From contig CAUJCR010000059.1 in assembly GCA_963169355.1 (NCBI GenBank), forward strand, positions 1-53,338: 53,338 nucleotides of DNA, read 5' to 3'. Positions 19,089 to 27,898 of the stretch are shown piece after piece; the stretch's first letter is position 1, and every line of letters begins with the position of its first letter. The notes below the pieces were generated by a model, which did no database searches, was not told the DNA's origin, and saw nothing but the letters and a program-made list of their open reading frames with translations. The stretch comes from Bacteroidota bacterium (lineage in GTDB: Bacteria > Bacteroidota > Bacteroidia > B-17B0 > Aurantibacillaceae). Position numbers and translations under genes: made by a program.

Positions 19089-20879
19089 ATGAATAAGACA
19101 GTAACTATAAATATAAGCGGTATTATTTTTCATATTGAAGAAGATGCTTACGAAGCTTTGAGTAAATATTTATCAACAATTAAAAGCTATTTTAGCAATA
19201 CCGATGGCGGTAATGAAATTATGAGTGACATTGAAGCACGTATTGCCGAAATGTTACAAAACAAAACCAATACTGTAAAACAAGTCGTATTAATGAGCGA
19301 TGTTGAGGAAGTAATGAACAGTATGGGAAAACCCGAAGAGTTTGCAAATGACAATGAAAGCAGTCATGAAAAACAATTTGAAACAACCACCAATCAAAAT
19401 AACTCTGGTATTAAACGTTTGTTTAGAGATGGCGACAGTAAAGTATTAGGAGGCGTGTGTTCCGGTATTGGGCATTATTTTGGATTTGACCCTGTGTGGT
19501 TACGTATCGCATTATTATTACTTTTCTTTTTTGCAGGTACTGGCTTTTTAATTTACCTCATCTTATGGATTGCCGTTCCAGAAGCTAAAACAACTGCCGA
19601 AAAATTAGCCATGAAAGGCGAAAAAGCCGACATAAATAACATATCAAAAACGGTAAAAGAAGAGGCTGAACAATTAAAAAAAAGAATGGAAAAATACGGT
19701 CAAGATTTTAAAAACATGGCATCCAACCATTCCCAAGCCCCTAGAAATGCAGTAGAGAAAACTGTTGATTTTATAACCGACATATTTACCTATTTAGGAA
19801 AAGCAATTTTAAAAATTATTGCGACGCTGATGGTTATTTTCGGTATTTTATTTTTCTTAGGTTTGTCGGGCTCTATCTTTGGTTTTACCTTTATTGAAAA
19901 TGCCAGCGGTAGTGAGTGGATTGATTTATTTTTATTAAACCGAACCGATTTCTACTTAGGCATTTTAGGTATTATCTTATTTGTAGGTATTCCTATTATC
20001 ATGTTAATTTACACAGGAGTTAGATTACTTTTTAAGCTCCCATATAACAATCGCTGGATAAATTTAACGGCAGGTATTTTTTGGATTATAGGTTTAACTA
20101 TTTTATTCTTCTTAGGTATTAAAACCAGTACCGATTTTAATATCACCGCTAAAAACCGAGAAAGTATTGAGGTAATTCCACACGACACTTTAATTCTTAC
20201 CATGCACCAAACACCTATCAATAATGCTGAAATGATTGAAAGTGATGAAGATCAAGTAGATGATAAAAGTTTTAAATTTAATTATCGAAGCGATAACGAT
20301 TACACCATTGGTATTGATGAAAACCATCAAACTTATTTAATTGGTCATGCACAATTAAATATCATTAAATCACAAAGTAATCAAATTGAACTTGTAGTTA
20401 TAAAAGAAGCTAAAGGAAAAGATAAATTAGCTGCTAATGAACGCGCTAAAAACATCAGCTACACCGTTAGCCAAACTGACAACACTATTCAATTTGACAA
20501 CTTATTTAAAGTAAATAATGCCGATAAATTTAGATTTCAGGATTTAAAAGTAATCTTAAAATTACCTGTAGGCAAAGTGGTTTACTTAGATAATTCTCTA
20601 AAAAATCTTATCTATGACATTGAGAATTTAACGAATACTTATGATGGTGATATGGTAAATCGCCGTTGGAAGATGACCGAATATGGTTTAGCATGTGTAG
20701 ATTGTGAGGGACTTGTATCAGTAAAAGATCATAACAAACAAAACGAAGATAAAGATAGCGAAGATGAAGATTCTAAGGAGATGGTGAATATTAATGTAAA
20801 CGGTGTAAATGTAAAAGCAAATGATGCCAAAGTGAAAATTGATAGCACAGGTGTACATATACAAACCAATAAAAAATAA
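19089..20879 (+). CDS. PspC-domain envelope stress protein
   Basis: 596 aa. A cytoplasmic N-terminal segment of ~100 residues (with IMSDIEARIAEMLQNK) precedes a PspC domain (about 107-175: GDSKVLGGVCSGIGHYFG, then a hydrophobic helix LLLLFFFAGTGFLIYLIL and WIAVPEA). A charged linker follows, then three further transmembrane helices (about 235-265, 285-310, 325-345), and an extracytoplasmic beta-rich C-terminal domain of ~230 residues containing a CVDCE motif. The last 40 residues are very acidic, then Val/Asn/Lys repeats. This layout is the Bacteroidota version of PspC, often paired with a PadR regulator as here. Likely role: sensing or stabilising the inner membrane. Confidence 0.9.
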   Translation: MNKTVTINISGIIFHIEEDAYEALSKYLSTIKSYFSNTDGGNEIMSDIEARIAEMLQNKTNTVKQVVLMSDVEEVMNSMGKPEEFANDNESSHEKQFETTTNQNNSGIKRLFRDGDSKVLGGVCSGIGHYFGFDPVWLRIALLLLFFFAGTGFLIYLILWIAVPEAKTTAEKLAMKGEKADINNISKTVKEEAEQLKKRMEKYGQDFKNMASNHSQAPRNAVEKTVDFITDIFTYLGKAILKIIATLMVIFGILFFLGLSGSIFGFTFIENASGSEWIDLFLLNRTDFYLGILGIILFVGIPIIMLIYTGVRLLFKLPYNNRWINLTAGIFWIIGLTILFFLGIKTSTDFNITAKNRESIEVIPHDTLILTMHQTPINNAEMIESDEDQVDDKSFKFNYRSDNDYTIGIDENHQTYLIGHAQLNIIKSQSNQIELVVIKEAKGKDKLAANERAKNISYTVSQTDNTIQFDNLFKVNNADKFRFQDLKVILKLPVGKVVYLDNSLKNLIYDIENLTNTYDGDMVNRRWKMTEYGLACVDCEGLVSVKDHNKQNEDKDSEDEDSKEMVNINVNGVNVKANDAKVKIDSTGVHIQTNKK

Positions 20880-20895
20880 CAACTATAAAGGTTTA

Positions 20896-20916
20896 GTATG
20901 TTAAAACTTAACATAC
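20896..20916. repeat. Inverted repeat after the PspC gene
   Basis: Arms GTATGTTAA and TTAACATAC are perfect complements around AAC. No T-run follows, so it is a poor terminator. The ATGT...ACAT spacing resembles a PadR-type dyad, but the arm sequence differs from the operator upstream of the operon. Confidence 0.4.
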
Positions 20917-21060
20917 ACACATCTTATTAACACAACAAGCACCAATAAAATATTGTTAAATTTATTAATATGTCCATACTTAATTCATACTTTCGTTCAT
21001 CTTAAATTAAATAAAACATGAGCATTTATTTTAAAGCGCTCTTAAATTAAAAACATAGCT

Positions 21061-22053
21061 ATGAAAAAAACATTTACAATTATTTTAACCTTGGCAACAT
21101 CATTGCTAGCAATGGCCCAAACTACCATTACCAATAATGGTTTTGAAAACTGGGAAAATGCTGGTAATTCAAATGCAGAACCTACCTCATGGAACTCTAA
21201 TAAAACTGCTGGTGGCTTACCTGGCTCTGGTCCACAAACATGTTTCAAAGAAACGTCAAACGTGTTTGCAGGCACAGCGTGTGTAAGAGTTGAAACCAAA
21301 TATTATATTATAGCTGTTGTAAATGGAAACGTTACAACAGGTGTAGTAAAAGCTCCCAGTGCAAATAAATCAGAAGGTTATTTAGAAGCATCAGGTTCTG
21401 ATAAGATGGCGTTTACTGGTCGTCCAGATAGTTTAGTTGGGTACTACAAATATACTCAAGCTACTGGCGGAACAGGAGCAGCTAATGAAAAAGCAAAAGT
21501 AAGAGCTATTTTACACACTGGGGATTATTATGACCCAGAAGTTCCAGTTAACAGTAATCATAGCGATTTATCAGCTAATAAAATTGGAGATGCTTTATTT
21601 ATTTCTCCAGCTGCTAACCAAACAACTTGGAAACGTTTTTCGGTACCTTTTACTTATACCAGTTCTAGCACACCTGCTTATATTATGATTAATATGACTT
21701 CTTCAGAAAATCAAACAACAACTGCACCTAATGCGTCAAGTACGGGTAGTAAATTGTGGGTTGATGATCTTGATGTTATTTATAATAATGTTACTAGTTT
21801 AAAAGAAGCACAAAAAAGTAGTTTTATGGTATATAACTACGAGCGTACTATTTATGTGGATTTTAGCCAAAGAAACGATAAAGATGCGGTAATAAATTTA
21901 TATGATTTAACTGGTAAATTAGTTCTTACTCAAAATATAGAAAGTAATAAGAAAAACATAATTCAATTACCACACACTATGAATAGTGGTATTTATATGT
22001 ATCAGATTAATGGTGCAGCATCTCAAAAAACAGGAAAATTGATTGTTGAATAA
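21061..22053 (+). CDS. Secreted type IX cargo protein, function unknown
   Basis: 330 aa. The signal peptide (MKKTFTIILTLATSLLAMAQ) is followed by TTITNNGFENWENAG, an opening common in Bacteroidota PCMD/carbohydrate-binding-like jelly-roll proteins. The body is beta-rich (about 25-250), with the SKLWVDDLDVIYN strand that closes such domains. The last ~75 residues form a Por-type sorting domain (INLYDLTGKLVLTQNI ... SGIYMYQI ... GKLIVE), so export across the outer membrane by type IX secretion is expected. It may bind sugars at the cell surface, but no specific ligand can be inferred. A strong terminator follows at 22073. Confidence 0.82.
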   Translation: MKKTFTIILTLATSLLAMAQTTITNNGFENWENAGNSNAEPTSWNSNKTAGGLPGSGPQTCFKETSNVFAGTACVRVETKYYIIAVVNGNVTTGVVKAPSANKSEGYLEASGSDKMAFTGRPDSLVGYYKYTQATGGTGAANEKAKVRAILHTGDYYDPEVPVNSNHSDLSANKIGDALFISPAANQTTWKRFSVPFTYTSSSTPAYIMINMTSSENQTTTAPNASSTGSKLWVDDLDVIYNNVTSLKEAQKSSFMVYNYERTIYVDFSQRNDKDAVINLYDLTGKLVLTQNIESNKKNIIQLPHTMNSGIYMYQINGAASQKTGKLIVE

Positions 22054-22072
22054 TAAGTTAATATTTTATTTT

Positions 22073-22105
22073 AAAACCCCGACCATTTTGTTCGGGGTTT
22101 TTATT
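22073..22105 (+). terminator. Rho-independent terminator
   Basis: Perfect 10-bp stem (AAAACCCCGA/TCGGGGTTTT) with a 9-base loop, running into a T-rich tract. It ends the type IX cargo gene at 22053. The tract merges with the -7 box of the next gene. Confidence 0.85.
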
Positions 22106-22109
22106 TTTG
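22102..22109 (+). promoter_or_regulatory. -7 box abutting the TonB receptor start
   Basis: TATTTTTG matches TAnnTTTG. Only 4 bases separate it from the ATG at 22114, so the predicted transcript is leaderless or nearly so. Confidence 0.45.
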
Positions 22110-22113
22110 TACC

Positions 22114-24567
22114 ATGATTTCTCGAATTGTATTTTTATGGTGTTTGTTTCCATTTCTTTTAATAGCACAAGACGAAAGTGATGGAAAAGGAATATTAAAA
22201 GGCTGTGTTACAGATAAAAATAGTAAAGAACCTATTATTGGTGCTACTATTCAACTTGTAACCGACTTATCAAAGGGAACAACTACCGACATTGAGGGAA
22301 ATTATGTGTTAGTATTAGACACAGGAAAATATAAAATTTTATACAATTACCTTGGCTATAAATCAGAAACCATTGAAGTAACCGTAAAGGATAATCAAAT
22401 CTCAATAAAAAACATTGCTTTAAACCAAGACTCTAAAACACTAGAAACAGTGGTGGTTTCCTCTGGTAAATTTGAGCAAAAGATAGAGGAGCTGACTGTC
22501 TCGATGGAAGTTATAAAACCAGATTTAATTCAAAATAAAAATACCACTAGTATTGAAACAGCCTTAGAACAAGTACCAGGTTTAACCATTATAGACAATG
22601 ATCCTCAAATTAGAGGCGGAAGTGGTTTTACATTTGGTGTGGGTAGTAGAGTAGCAATTGTGGTTGATGGTGTTCCATTATTGAGTGGCGATGCTGGACG
22701 ACCAGAATGGAGTTATATTCCCGTTGAAAATATTGAACAAGTAGAAATTATTAAAGGAGCTTCTTCGGTTTTATACGGTTCATCAGCGCTTAATGGCGTT
22801 ATCAATATTCGTACGGGCTACCCAAGAAGCAAACCCAAAACAAGTATTAATTATTCGGTAGGGCAATACAGTATTCCAAAATCTCCAGCAGGAAATTGGT
22901 ATAAAATGAATGGTAATAATTCCTTTCCTGGATTTAGCAACCTCAACTTATTTCATTCACGCATTATTAAAAATAATTTAGACTTCGTAATTGGCGCTAA
23001 TTTTAATATCGATCAAGGTTATATTGGACCTCCTCCTCCTGCGCCATACTTAGAACCTGCATTAAAAAAAGCCTTACTCATTGAAGATTCTATTTATACT
23101 TTTTCTAACGATGATATGATTAAACAGCGTGGTAGAATAAATATGAATTTAAGATACAGGTCGAAACGTATTGAAGGCTTAAACTTTGGCGTTAATTCTA
23201 ATTTCATGCTTAATAAAACTAATATGGTATTTGCTTGGTTAGATGACTCTCTTGGAATATACCGTGGATATCCTGGTGCTATGTTTTTGCAAGACCAAAC
23301 TTTATTTAACGTGGATCCATTCGTAAAATACACTACGAAAAATGGGTTAAGTCATAGCCTACAAACACGAATTTTCCATTCAGATAATGTAATTACAAAT
23401 AATCAGTCAAATAAAGGCACTATGTATTATGGAGAATACCAAATGCAACGGAAATTTAAAAGTATTGACCTGAATTTTACAGGAGGAATTGTGGGCAATA
23501 TCTCCTACTCCACTTCCCGATTATACGTGTCGAGTGGCACACCAAACAATAAAATCGTAAATGCATCGGGATATATTCAATTAGATAAAAAATTCTGGAA
23601 CGTATTAAATCTCTCTGGTGGTGTACGATACGAATACTTTAAAATGAATAACTTAAATAGTGTAGTAGCTCCAATTTATAGAGCTGGTGCAAATTTACAA
23701 GTAACCAAAGGTACTTTTGTAAGAGTATCTTATGGGCAAGGTTATCGCTACCCAACTATTACGGAACGATATATTACCACCAAAGCAGGCATGTTTGGTA
23801 TTTTCCCTAATCCAGATTTAAAACCTGAAACTAGTAATAGTTTTGAAATTGGTATTAAACAAGGTTTTAAGATTGGAAATTGTAAAGGCTTTTTTGATGT
23901 AGCTGGTTTTTATCAAAAGTATAAAAATAATATCGAGTACTTATTTGGAGTCTGGGATCCAGATGTATCAATTGTAGGTTTTAAATTTTTAAATACTGGG
24001 AACTCACAGGTAAGAGGCGTAGATATGTCTTTAGCTGCAACTACACCCGAAACAAACAAACGATTTGGCATTACCACCTTAATAGGTTACACTTATATTG
24101 AACCTATTACCTTAAATCCTGACAGTGTGTATGCTCGAGATAAATCATTAGGTGGTTTTGGTCAAGACTTAACCTATAAAAATAGTAGTATGGATACTAC
24201 AGATAATATTTTAAAATACCGTTTCAAACACATGTTTAAATTAGATGTAGAGTTTAGAATTTACCGTTTTTCTTTAGGAGTAAGTAATAAATATTACAGC
24301 AAAATGCAAAATATAGATAAAGCTTTTGAGGGTATTGAGATTCTTACTGATGGTTTTTATCCATACGTATATCGAATTAAAGCTACTAATTATTGGAAAA
24401 GTCACTACTACATTAGTGTGTGGGATGCTCGACTAAGTTATAAGATAAGCGAGAAACAAAAGTTATCAATTATATGTAATAATTTATTTAATGAAATTTA
24501 TTCACTTCGTCCACTCAAAATCGAATCGCCTCGTACAGCCTCCATACAATACGTACTCACATTTTAA
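22114..24567 (+). CDS. TonB-dependent outer-membrane receptor
   Basis: 817 aa. The signal peptide (to about residue 19, FLLIAQ) precedes a CarboxypepD-regulatory-like domain (about 28-110: GCVTDKNSKEPIIGATIQL, TTTDIEGNYVL). The plug follows (about 115-230, with LEQVPGLTI, DPQIRGGSGFTF, VAIVVDGVPLL and EQVEIIKGASSVLYGSSA) and then a 22-strand barrel, including YGQGYRYPTITERY and NPDLKPETSNSFEIGIK. It lacks an adjacent SusD partner, so it is more like a metal/vitamin/siderophore receptor than a SusC. The ligand is unknown. It ends with a canonical final strand (TASIQYVLTF). Confidence 0.93.
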   Translation: MISRIVFLWCLFPFLLIAQDESDGKGILKGCVTDKNSKEPIIGATIQLVTDLSKGTTTDIEGNYVLVLDTGKYKILYNYLGYKSETIEVTVKDNQISIKNIALNQDSKTLETVVVSSGKFEQKIEELTVSMEVIKPDLIQNKNTTSIETALEQVPGLTIIDNDPQIRGGSGFTFGVGSRVAIVVDGVPLLSGDAGRPEWSYIPVENIEQVEIIKGASSVLYGSSALNGVINIRTGYPRSKPKTSINYSVGQYSIPKSPAGNWYKMNGNNSFPGFSNLNLFHSRIIKNNLDFVIGANFNIDQGYIGPPPPAPYLEPALKKALLIEDSIYTFSNDDMIKQRGRINMNLRYRSKRIEGLNFGVNSNFMLNKTNMVFAWLDDSLGIYRGYPGAMFLQDQTLFNVDPFVKYTTKNGLSHSLQTRIFHSDNVITNNQSNKGTMYYGEYQMQRKFKSIDLNFTGGIVGNISYSTSRLYVSSGTPNNKIVNASGYIQLDKKFWNVLNLSGGVRYEYFKMNNLNSVVAPIYRAGANLQVTKGTFVRVSYGQGYRYPTITERYITTKAGMFGIFPNPDLKPETSNSFEIGIKQGFKIGNCKGFFDVAGFYQKYKNNIEYLFGVWDPDVSIVGFKFLNTGNSQVRGVDMSLAATTPETNKRFGITTLIGYTYIEPITLNPDSVYARDKSLGGFGQDLTYKNSSMDTTDNILKYRFKHMFKLDVEFRIYRFSLGVSNKYYSKMQNIDKAFEGIEILTDGFYPYVYRIKATNYWKSHYYISVWDARLSYKISEKQKLSIICNNLFNEIYSLRPLKIESPRTASIQYVLTF

Positions 24568-24604
24568 TTTATGTAAACATAGGCTCCATTTGCTGTTATT
24601 TACT

Positions 24605-24612
24605 TATTTTTG
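24605..24612 (+). promoter_or_regulatory. Candidate -7 box of the antiporter gene
   Basis: TATTTTTG (TAnnTTTG) lies 19 bases before the TTG start at 24632 and supports that start. Confidence 0.4.
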
Positions 24613-24631
24613 CTAAATAACAATTATACTT

Positions 24632-26770
24632 TTGATTGAGAGTTTACATAATTTAAAATTATTTTTCGACAATTACCTTCCAGTAAAAAATCCTGTATTA
24701 ATACTGGCACTAACACTATTAATCATTTTATTCTCACCATTAATCCTTAAACGCCTTCATATCCCAGGCATTATAGGTCTTATTATAGCAGGCGTTGTAA
24801 TTGGGCCAAACACATTGCACATCATAGAAGAATCTACCAGCTTTGAGTTATTAAGTAAAACTGGCTTGTTATATATCATGTTTTTAGCAGGGTTGGAAAT
24901 TGATATGCAAGAATACAGACATAACAGAAGCAAGAGTTTGGTATTTGGTTTATTTACTTTCCTAATCCCATTAATTATTGGTTATATCATTTGCACTAAT
25001 GTTTTTGGATTTACTCTATGGCCATCGCTTTTATTATCAAGTATGTTCTCTACACATACACTATTAAGTTATCCCATTGTAAGTAATATGGGTATTACAA
25101 AAAACAGGGCTGTACAAATTTCATTTGGAGGCACCATCATTACCGATAGTGCCGTACTAATTCTTCTTGGTATCATCACCAATGTAGTAGATGGCGCATT
25201 AAATACCTTGTTTTGGGTTAAACTTATTTTATCACTTACCATTTTATTTTTCTCGGTATTATATATTTTACCCAAAGCCAGTCGTTGGTTTTTCAGAAAT
25301 ATAGAAGGGCAAGGGAGTTCACAATATATTTATGTATTAGCAGTTGTTTTTATTTCTGGTTTTTTTGCCGAATTAGCAGGTGTTGAACCTATCATTGGCG
25401 CTTTTTTAGCTGGCTTAGCATTAAATAGAGTCATTCCTCACAACTCTATATTAATGAACCGTATAATTTTTATTGGTAATACACTTTTTATTCCGTTCTT
25501 TTTAATAAGTGCGGGTATGTTAGTAGATTTTTCGGTGTTTTTAAAAGGAACAGATGCACTCATATTTGCAGGAATACTAAGTGTGGTAGCACTAGCTACC
25601 AAGTATTTTGCCGCACAAATTACTGGACTTATTTATAAATATACTAAGTATGAACGCCGTGTTATGTTTGGCTTAACAGCCTCTCATGCGGCTGCTACAT
25701 TAGCTGTTGTAAAAGTAGGCTATGATATCGGTCTGTTTGATCAACATGTAATTAATGGCACTATCATTTTAATATTAATTACGTGTATGGTAAGTTCATT
25801 TGTAACTGAGCGAGCTGCCCGAAAAATTGCCATTGAGGAAAATGATTTGATAAAGAAAAACATTGATCGTATAGAGCGCATCTTAATTCCTGTTAGTAAT
25901 CCAGAAAACATTGCAGGATTAATAGATTTAGCTTTATTAATTAAAGATGAAAAATCGCATGAGCCTATTTATCCGCTCTCTATTGTAGAGGAAAATGAAG
26001 ATGCCACCGAGAAGCTTAATGTAGTGAAAAAGGTAATTGATGGTGCTGTGGAACAAATAGCATCAGGTGATAAAAAAGTGCATGTGTTAAAGAAAGTAGA
26101 TTTAAGTATTGTAGATGGTATTGCTAGAACCAGTAAGGCATACAACATCTCCGATATTTTAATTACCTGGAGAGCCCAACAAGGAGGAAGCAGTTTAATA
26201 TTTGGTAGCATTGCCGATAACCTACTTATTAAAACAAAACAAGCCATAATTTTCTCAAAAGTGATTCAACCTATTAGTAGCTTTAAACGAGTAATTGTGC
26301 TACTTTCACCAAACTGTGAACTCGAAAATGGTATCAATCCAGTATTTAGAAAAATAAACGCTTTAGCTAAACAAATTGGTAGCGATGTGTATGTTTACGG
26401 CCAGCAAAAAAGTATTGATGCCTTTACTACACTCACTAATGATAGAAAAAAAGATTTTTACCACTATCAGGTAGTTGAAGATTTTACAGAAACTGAAGTA
26501 ATGAATGATGTAAAAACAGATGACTTATACATCATCTTAAATAGTAGAAAACAAACCGTATCTTATGATTTTTATATAGACAATATACCAAAAACACTTA
26601 ATAAAAATAATGAATACACTAGCTTTATCGTGTTCTATCCTGAAGCTTTAAAATCATTAAGTGATTCACAAATTTCTGAAATGACGGTACCAGCTATTCA
26701 AGAAAATATTGAAAAAGTAATTCAGTTAAAAGATAAACTGAAAGACATTATAAAAGGCGACAATAAATAA
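24632..26770 (+). CDS. CPA2-family cation/proton antiporter with C-terminal UspA-like domains
   Basis: 712 aa. Residues ~15-395 form a 12-13 helix Na+/H+ exchanger domain of the Kef/CPA2 type: IIGLIIAGVVIGPN, MFLAGLEIDMQEY, a helix with THTLLSYPIVSN, AGVEPIIGAFLAGLALN and ASHAAATLAVV. The cytosolic remainder (~400-712) resembles two universal-stress-protein folds (RIERILIPVSNPENI; SFKRVIVLLSPN) and probably senses nucleotides. The start is TTG: an in-frame TAA lies at 24614-24616 and no ATG precedes the first helix. Likely role: K+ or Na+/H+ homeostasis. It follows the TonB receptor without a visible terminator. Confidence 0.9.
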   Translation: MIESLHNLKLFFDNYLPVKNPVLILALTLLIILFSPLILKRLHIPGIIGLIIAGVVIGPNTLHIIEESTSFELLSKTGLLYIMFLAGLEIDMQEYRHNRSKSLVFGLFTFLIPLIIGYIICTNVFGFTLWPSLLLSSMFSTHTLLSYPIVSNMGITKNRAVQISFGGTIITDSAVLILLGIITNVVDGALNTLFWVKLILSLTILFFSVLYILPKASRWFFRNIEGQGSSQYIYVLAVVFISGFFAELAGVEPIIGAFLAGLALNRVIPHNSILMNRIIFIGNTLFIPFFLISAGMLVDFSVFLKGTDALIFAGILSVVALATKYFAAQITGLIYKYTKYERRVMFGLTASHAAATLAVVKVGYDIGLFDQHVINGTIILILITCMVSSFVTERAARKIAIEENDLIKKNIDRIERILIPVSNPENIAGLIDLALLIKDEKSHEPIYPLSIVEENEDATEKLNVVKKVIDGAVEQIASGDKKVHVLKKVDLSIVDGIARTSKAYNISDILITWRAQQGGSSLIFGSIADNLLIKTKQAIIFSKVIQPISSFKRVIVLLSPNCELENGINPVFRKINALAKQIGSDVYVYGQQKSIDAFTTLTNDRKKDFYHYQVVEDFTETEVMNDVKTDDLYIILNSRKQTVSYDFYIDNIPKTLNKNNEYTSFIVFYPEALKSLSDSQISEMTVPAIQENIEKVIQLKDKLKDIIKGDNK

Positions 26771-26774
26771 AAAA

Positions 26775-27296
26775 TTACAAGATGAGTTGATACATACACT
26801 CGTCTTCAAATTCTTTAGATGATACTCGGTTCCATTGTTTCTTAGTACCAATTAATGTAAATCCGCATTTTTCAAACAAACTCAAGCTATCGGTATTAGT
26901 AGCGCTAATGTTGCAAAATAATTGATGCAACATTAAGGTGTTTTTGGTATAATCTTTAATTAATTCAATACTTTCAAAAGCAAAGCCTTGTTTTCTAAAT
27001 TCTTCAAAAATTAAAACCCCTACTCCAATTCTAGAATGTAGTGGATCAAAATCAAACAAATCAATCGTTCCAATTGGTTGATGATTTTTGCACAAGCAAA
27101 TCATCAAACGTAATTGTTTATTCGTATAAATATCATGATGAGAACAACTTAAATATTGCTCTAAAATATCTTTACTAAATGGTGTAATGGTGTTACTAGC
27201 TTTCCAAATGGTACGATCGTTTTCATACGCATAAAGCAACTCCAAATCAGTTGGTTCTAGTGCTCTTAAATAAATATGTTCGGTTTTAATAAACAT
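26775..27296 (-). CDS. GNAT-family N-acetyltransferase
   Basis: 173 aa with the RimJ/RimL-like GNAT layout: TEHIYLRALEPTDLELLYAYEN at the N-terminus, the beta-4 strand and acetyl-CoA loop RIGVGVLIFEEFRKQGFAFES (Q/R-x-x-G-x-A type loop QGFA), and C-terminal NTDSLSLFEKCGFTLIGTKK. It would acetylate an amine of a protein or small molecule; the substrate is unknown. The start overlaps the stop of the upstream gene by 2 bases (TAATG on the minus strand), so it is translationally coupled to it. Confidence 0.9.
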   Translation of the reverse strand: MFIKTEHIYLRALEPTDLELLYAYENDRTIWKASNTITPFSKDILEQYLSCSHHDIYTNKQLRLMICLCKNHQPIGTIDLFDFDPLHSRIGVGVLIFEEFRKQGFAFESIELIKDYTKNTLMLHQLFCNISATNTDSLSLFEKCGFTLIGTKKQWNRVSSKEFEDECMYQLIL

Positions 27297-27853
27297 TAGT
27301 CGTTGTAATATGGCATTCGTTCCGCTGTAATAATATCCTGTAATTGTGTATCTGTGTACATTGGCAAAGCAAACTCATCCGTTGATTCGTTTAAATTTAT
27401 ACCAAAAGCATAATTGATATAATGATTTTGCTTTAAGCGTTCCACTAGCTGAAAAAAGAGTTCGTCTTTTTGATTTTCGATGGCATAAAATTCACTTAAA
27501 AATAATTTAATTGGTGTTAAACAAGTTGCTTCATTTGCCTTTACCTGATGGTATTGTTGAATAAAGTGTTTGGCAATCTCTAATTGAAAACTCGTACTAA
27601 ACACTGGTTGTTTAATAAGCGAAATGAAAATGGCCTCAATTTTTTTTAGCTGTATTGTTTTTAAAAGTACGTTGATAGCAACATCTAACTCTTGTCCCTT
27701 AATGGTTAAAGAATTATAGCTGCCATCTATTAATAAACCTATATGTGGTGGAATGCGAGAGGCGTGCAATACAACCAACCAAGTGCCCTTATTCAAACTC
27801 TCAGTTGAATAGTTTGAAGTTAAAGATAAAGTATAAGGGCTCGTTAAAATCAT
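27296..27853 (-). CDS. Hypothetical conserved protein between GNAT and arginase-like genes
   Basis: 185 aa, soluble, no signal peptide. Contains GTWLVVLHASRIPPHIGLLIDG, a mixed alpha/beta middle, and ends DIITAERMPYYND. I do not recognise a named family. It shares a frame junction (TAATG) with the GNAT gene below it and lies 45 bases after the arginase-like gene, suggesting a three-gene unit, although a -7 box sits just upstream of its own ATG. Its role in the unit cannot be inferred from sequence. Confidence 0.7.
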   Translation of the reverse strand: MILTSPYTLSLTSNYSTESLNKGTWLVVLHASRIPPHIGLLIDGSYNSLTIKGQELDVAINVLLKTIQLKKIEAIFISLIKQPVFSTSFQLEIAKHFIQQYHQVKANEATCLTPIKLFLSEFYAIENQKDELFFQLVERLKQNHYINYAFGINLNESTDEFALPMYTDTQLQDIITAERMPYYND

Positions 27854-27858
27854 TGTTT

Positions 27859-27866
27859 CAAAGTTA
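27859..27866 (-). promoter_or_regulatory. Candidate -7 box directly before the 185-aa gene
   Basis: Reads TAACTTTG on the minus strand (TAnnTTTG). Five bases separate it from the ATG at 27853, predicting a leaderless transcript. Confidence 0.4.
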
Positions 27867-27898
27867 CTGAAACAATTTCTGTTTTAAAAATAGAGTTA

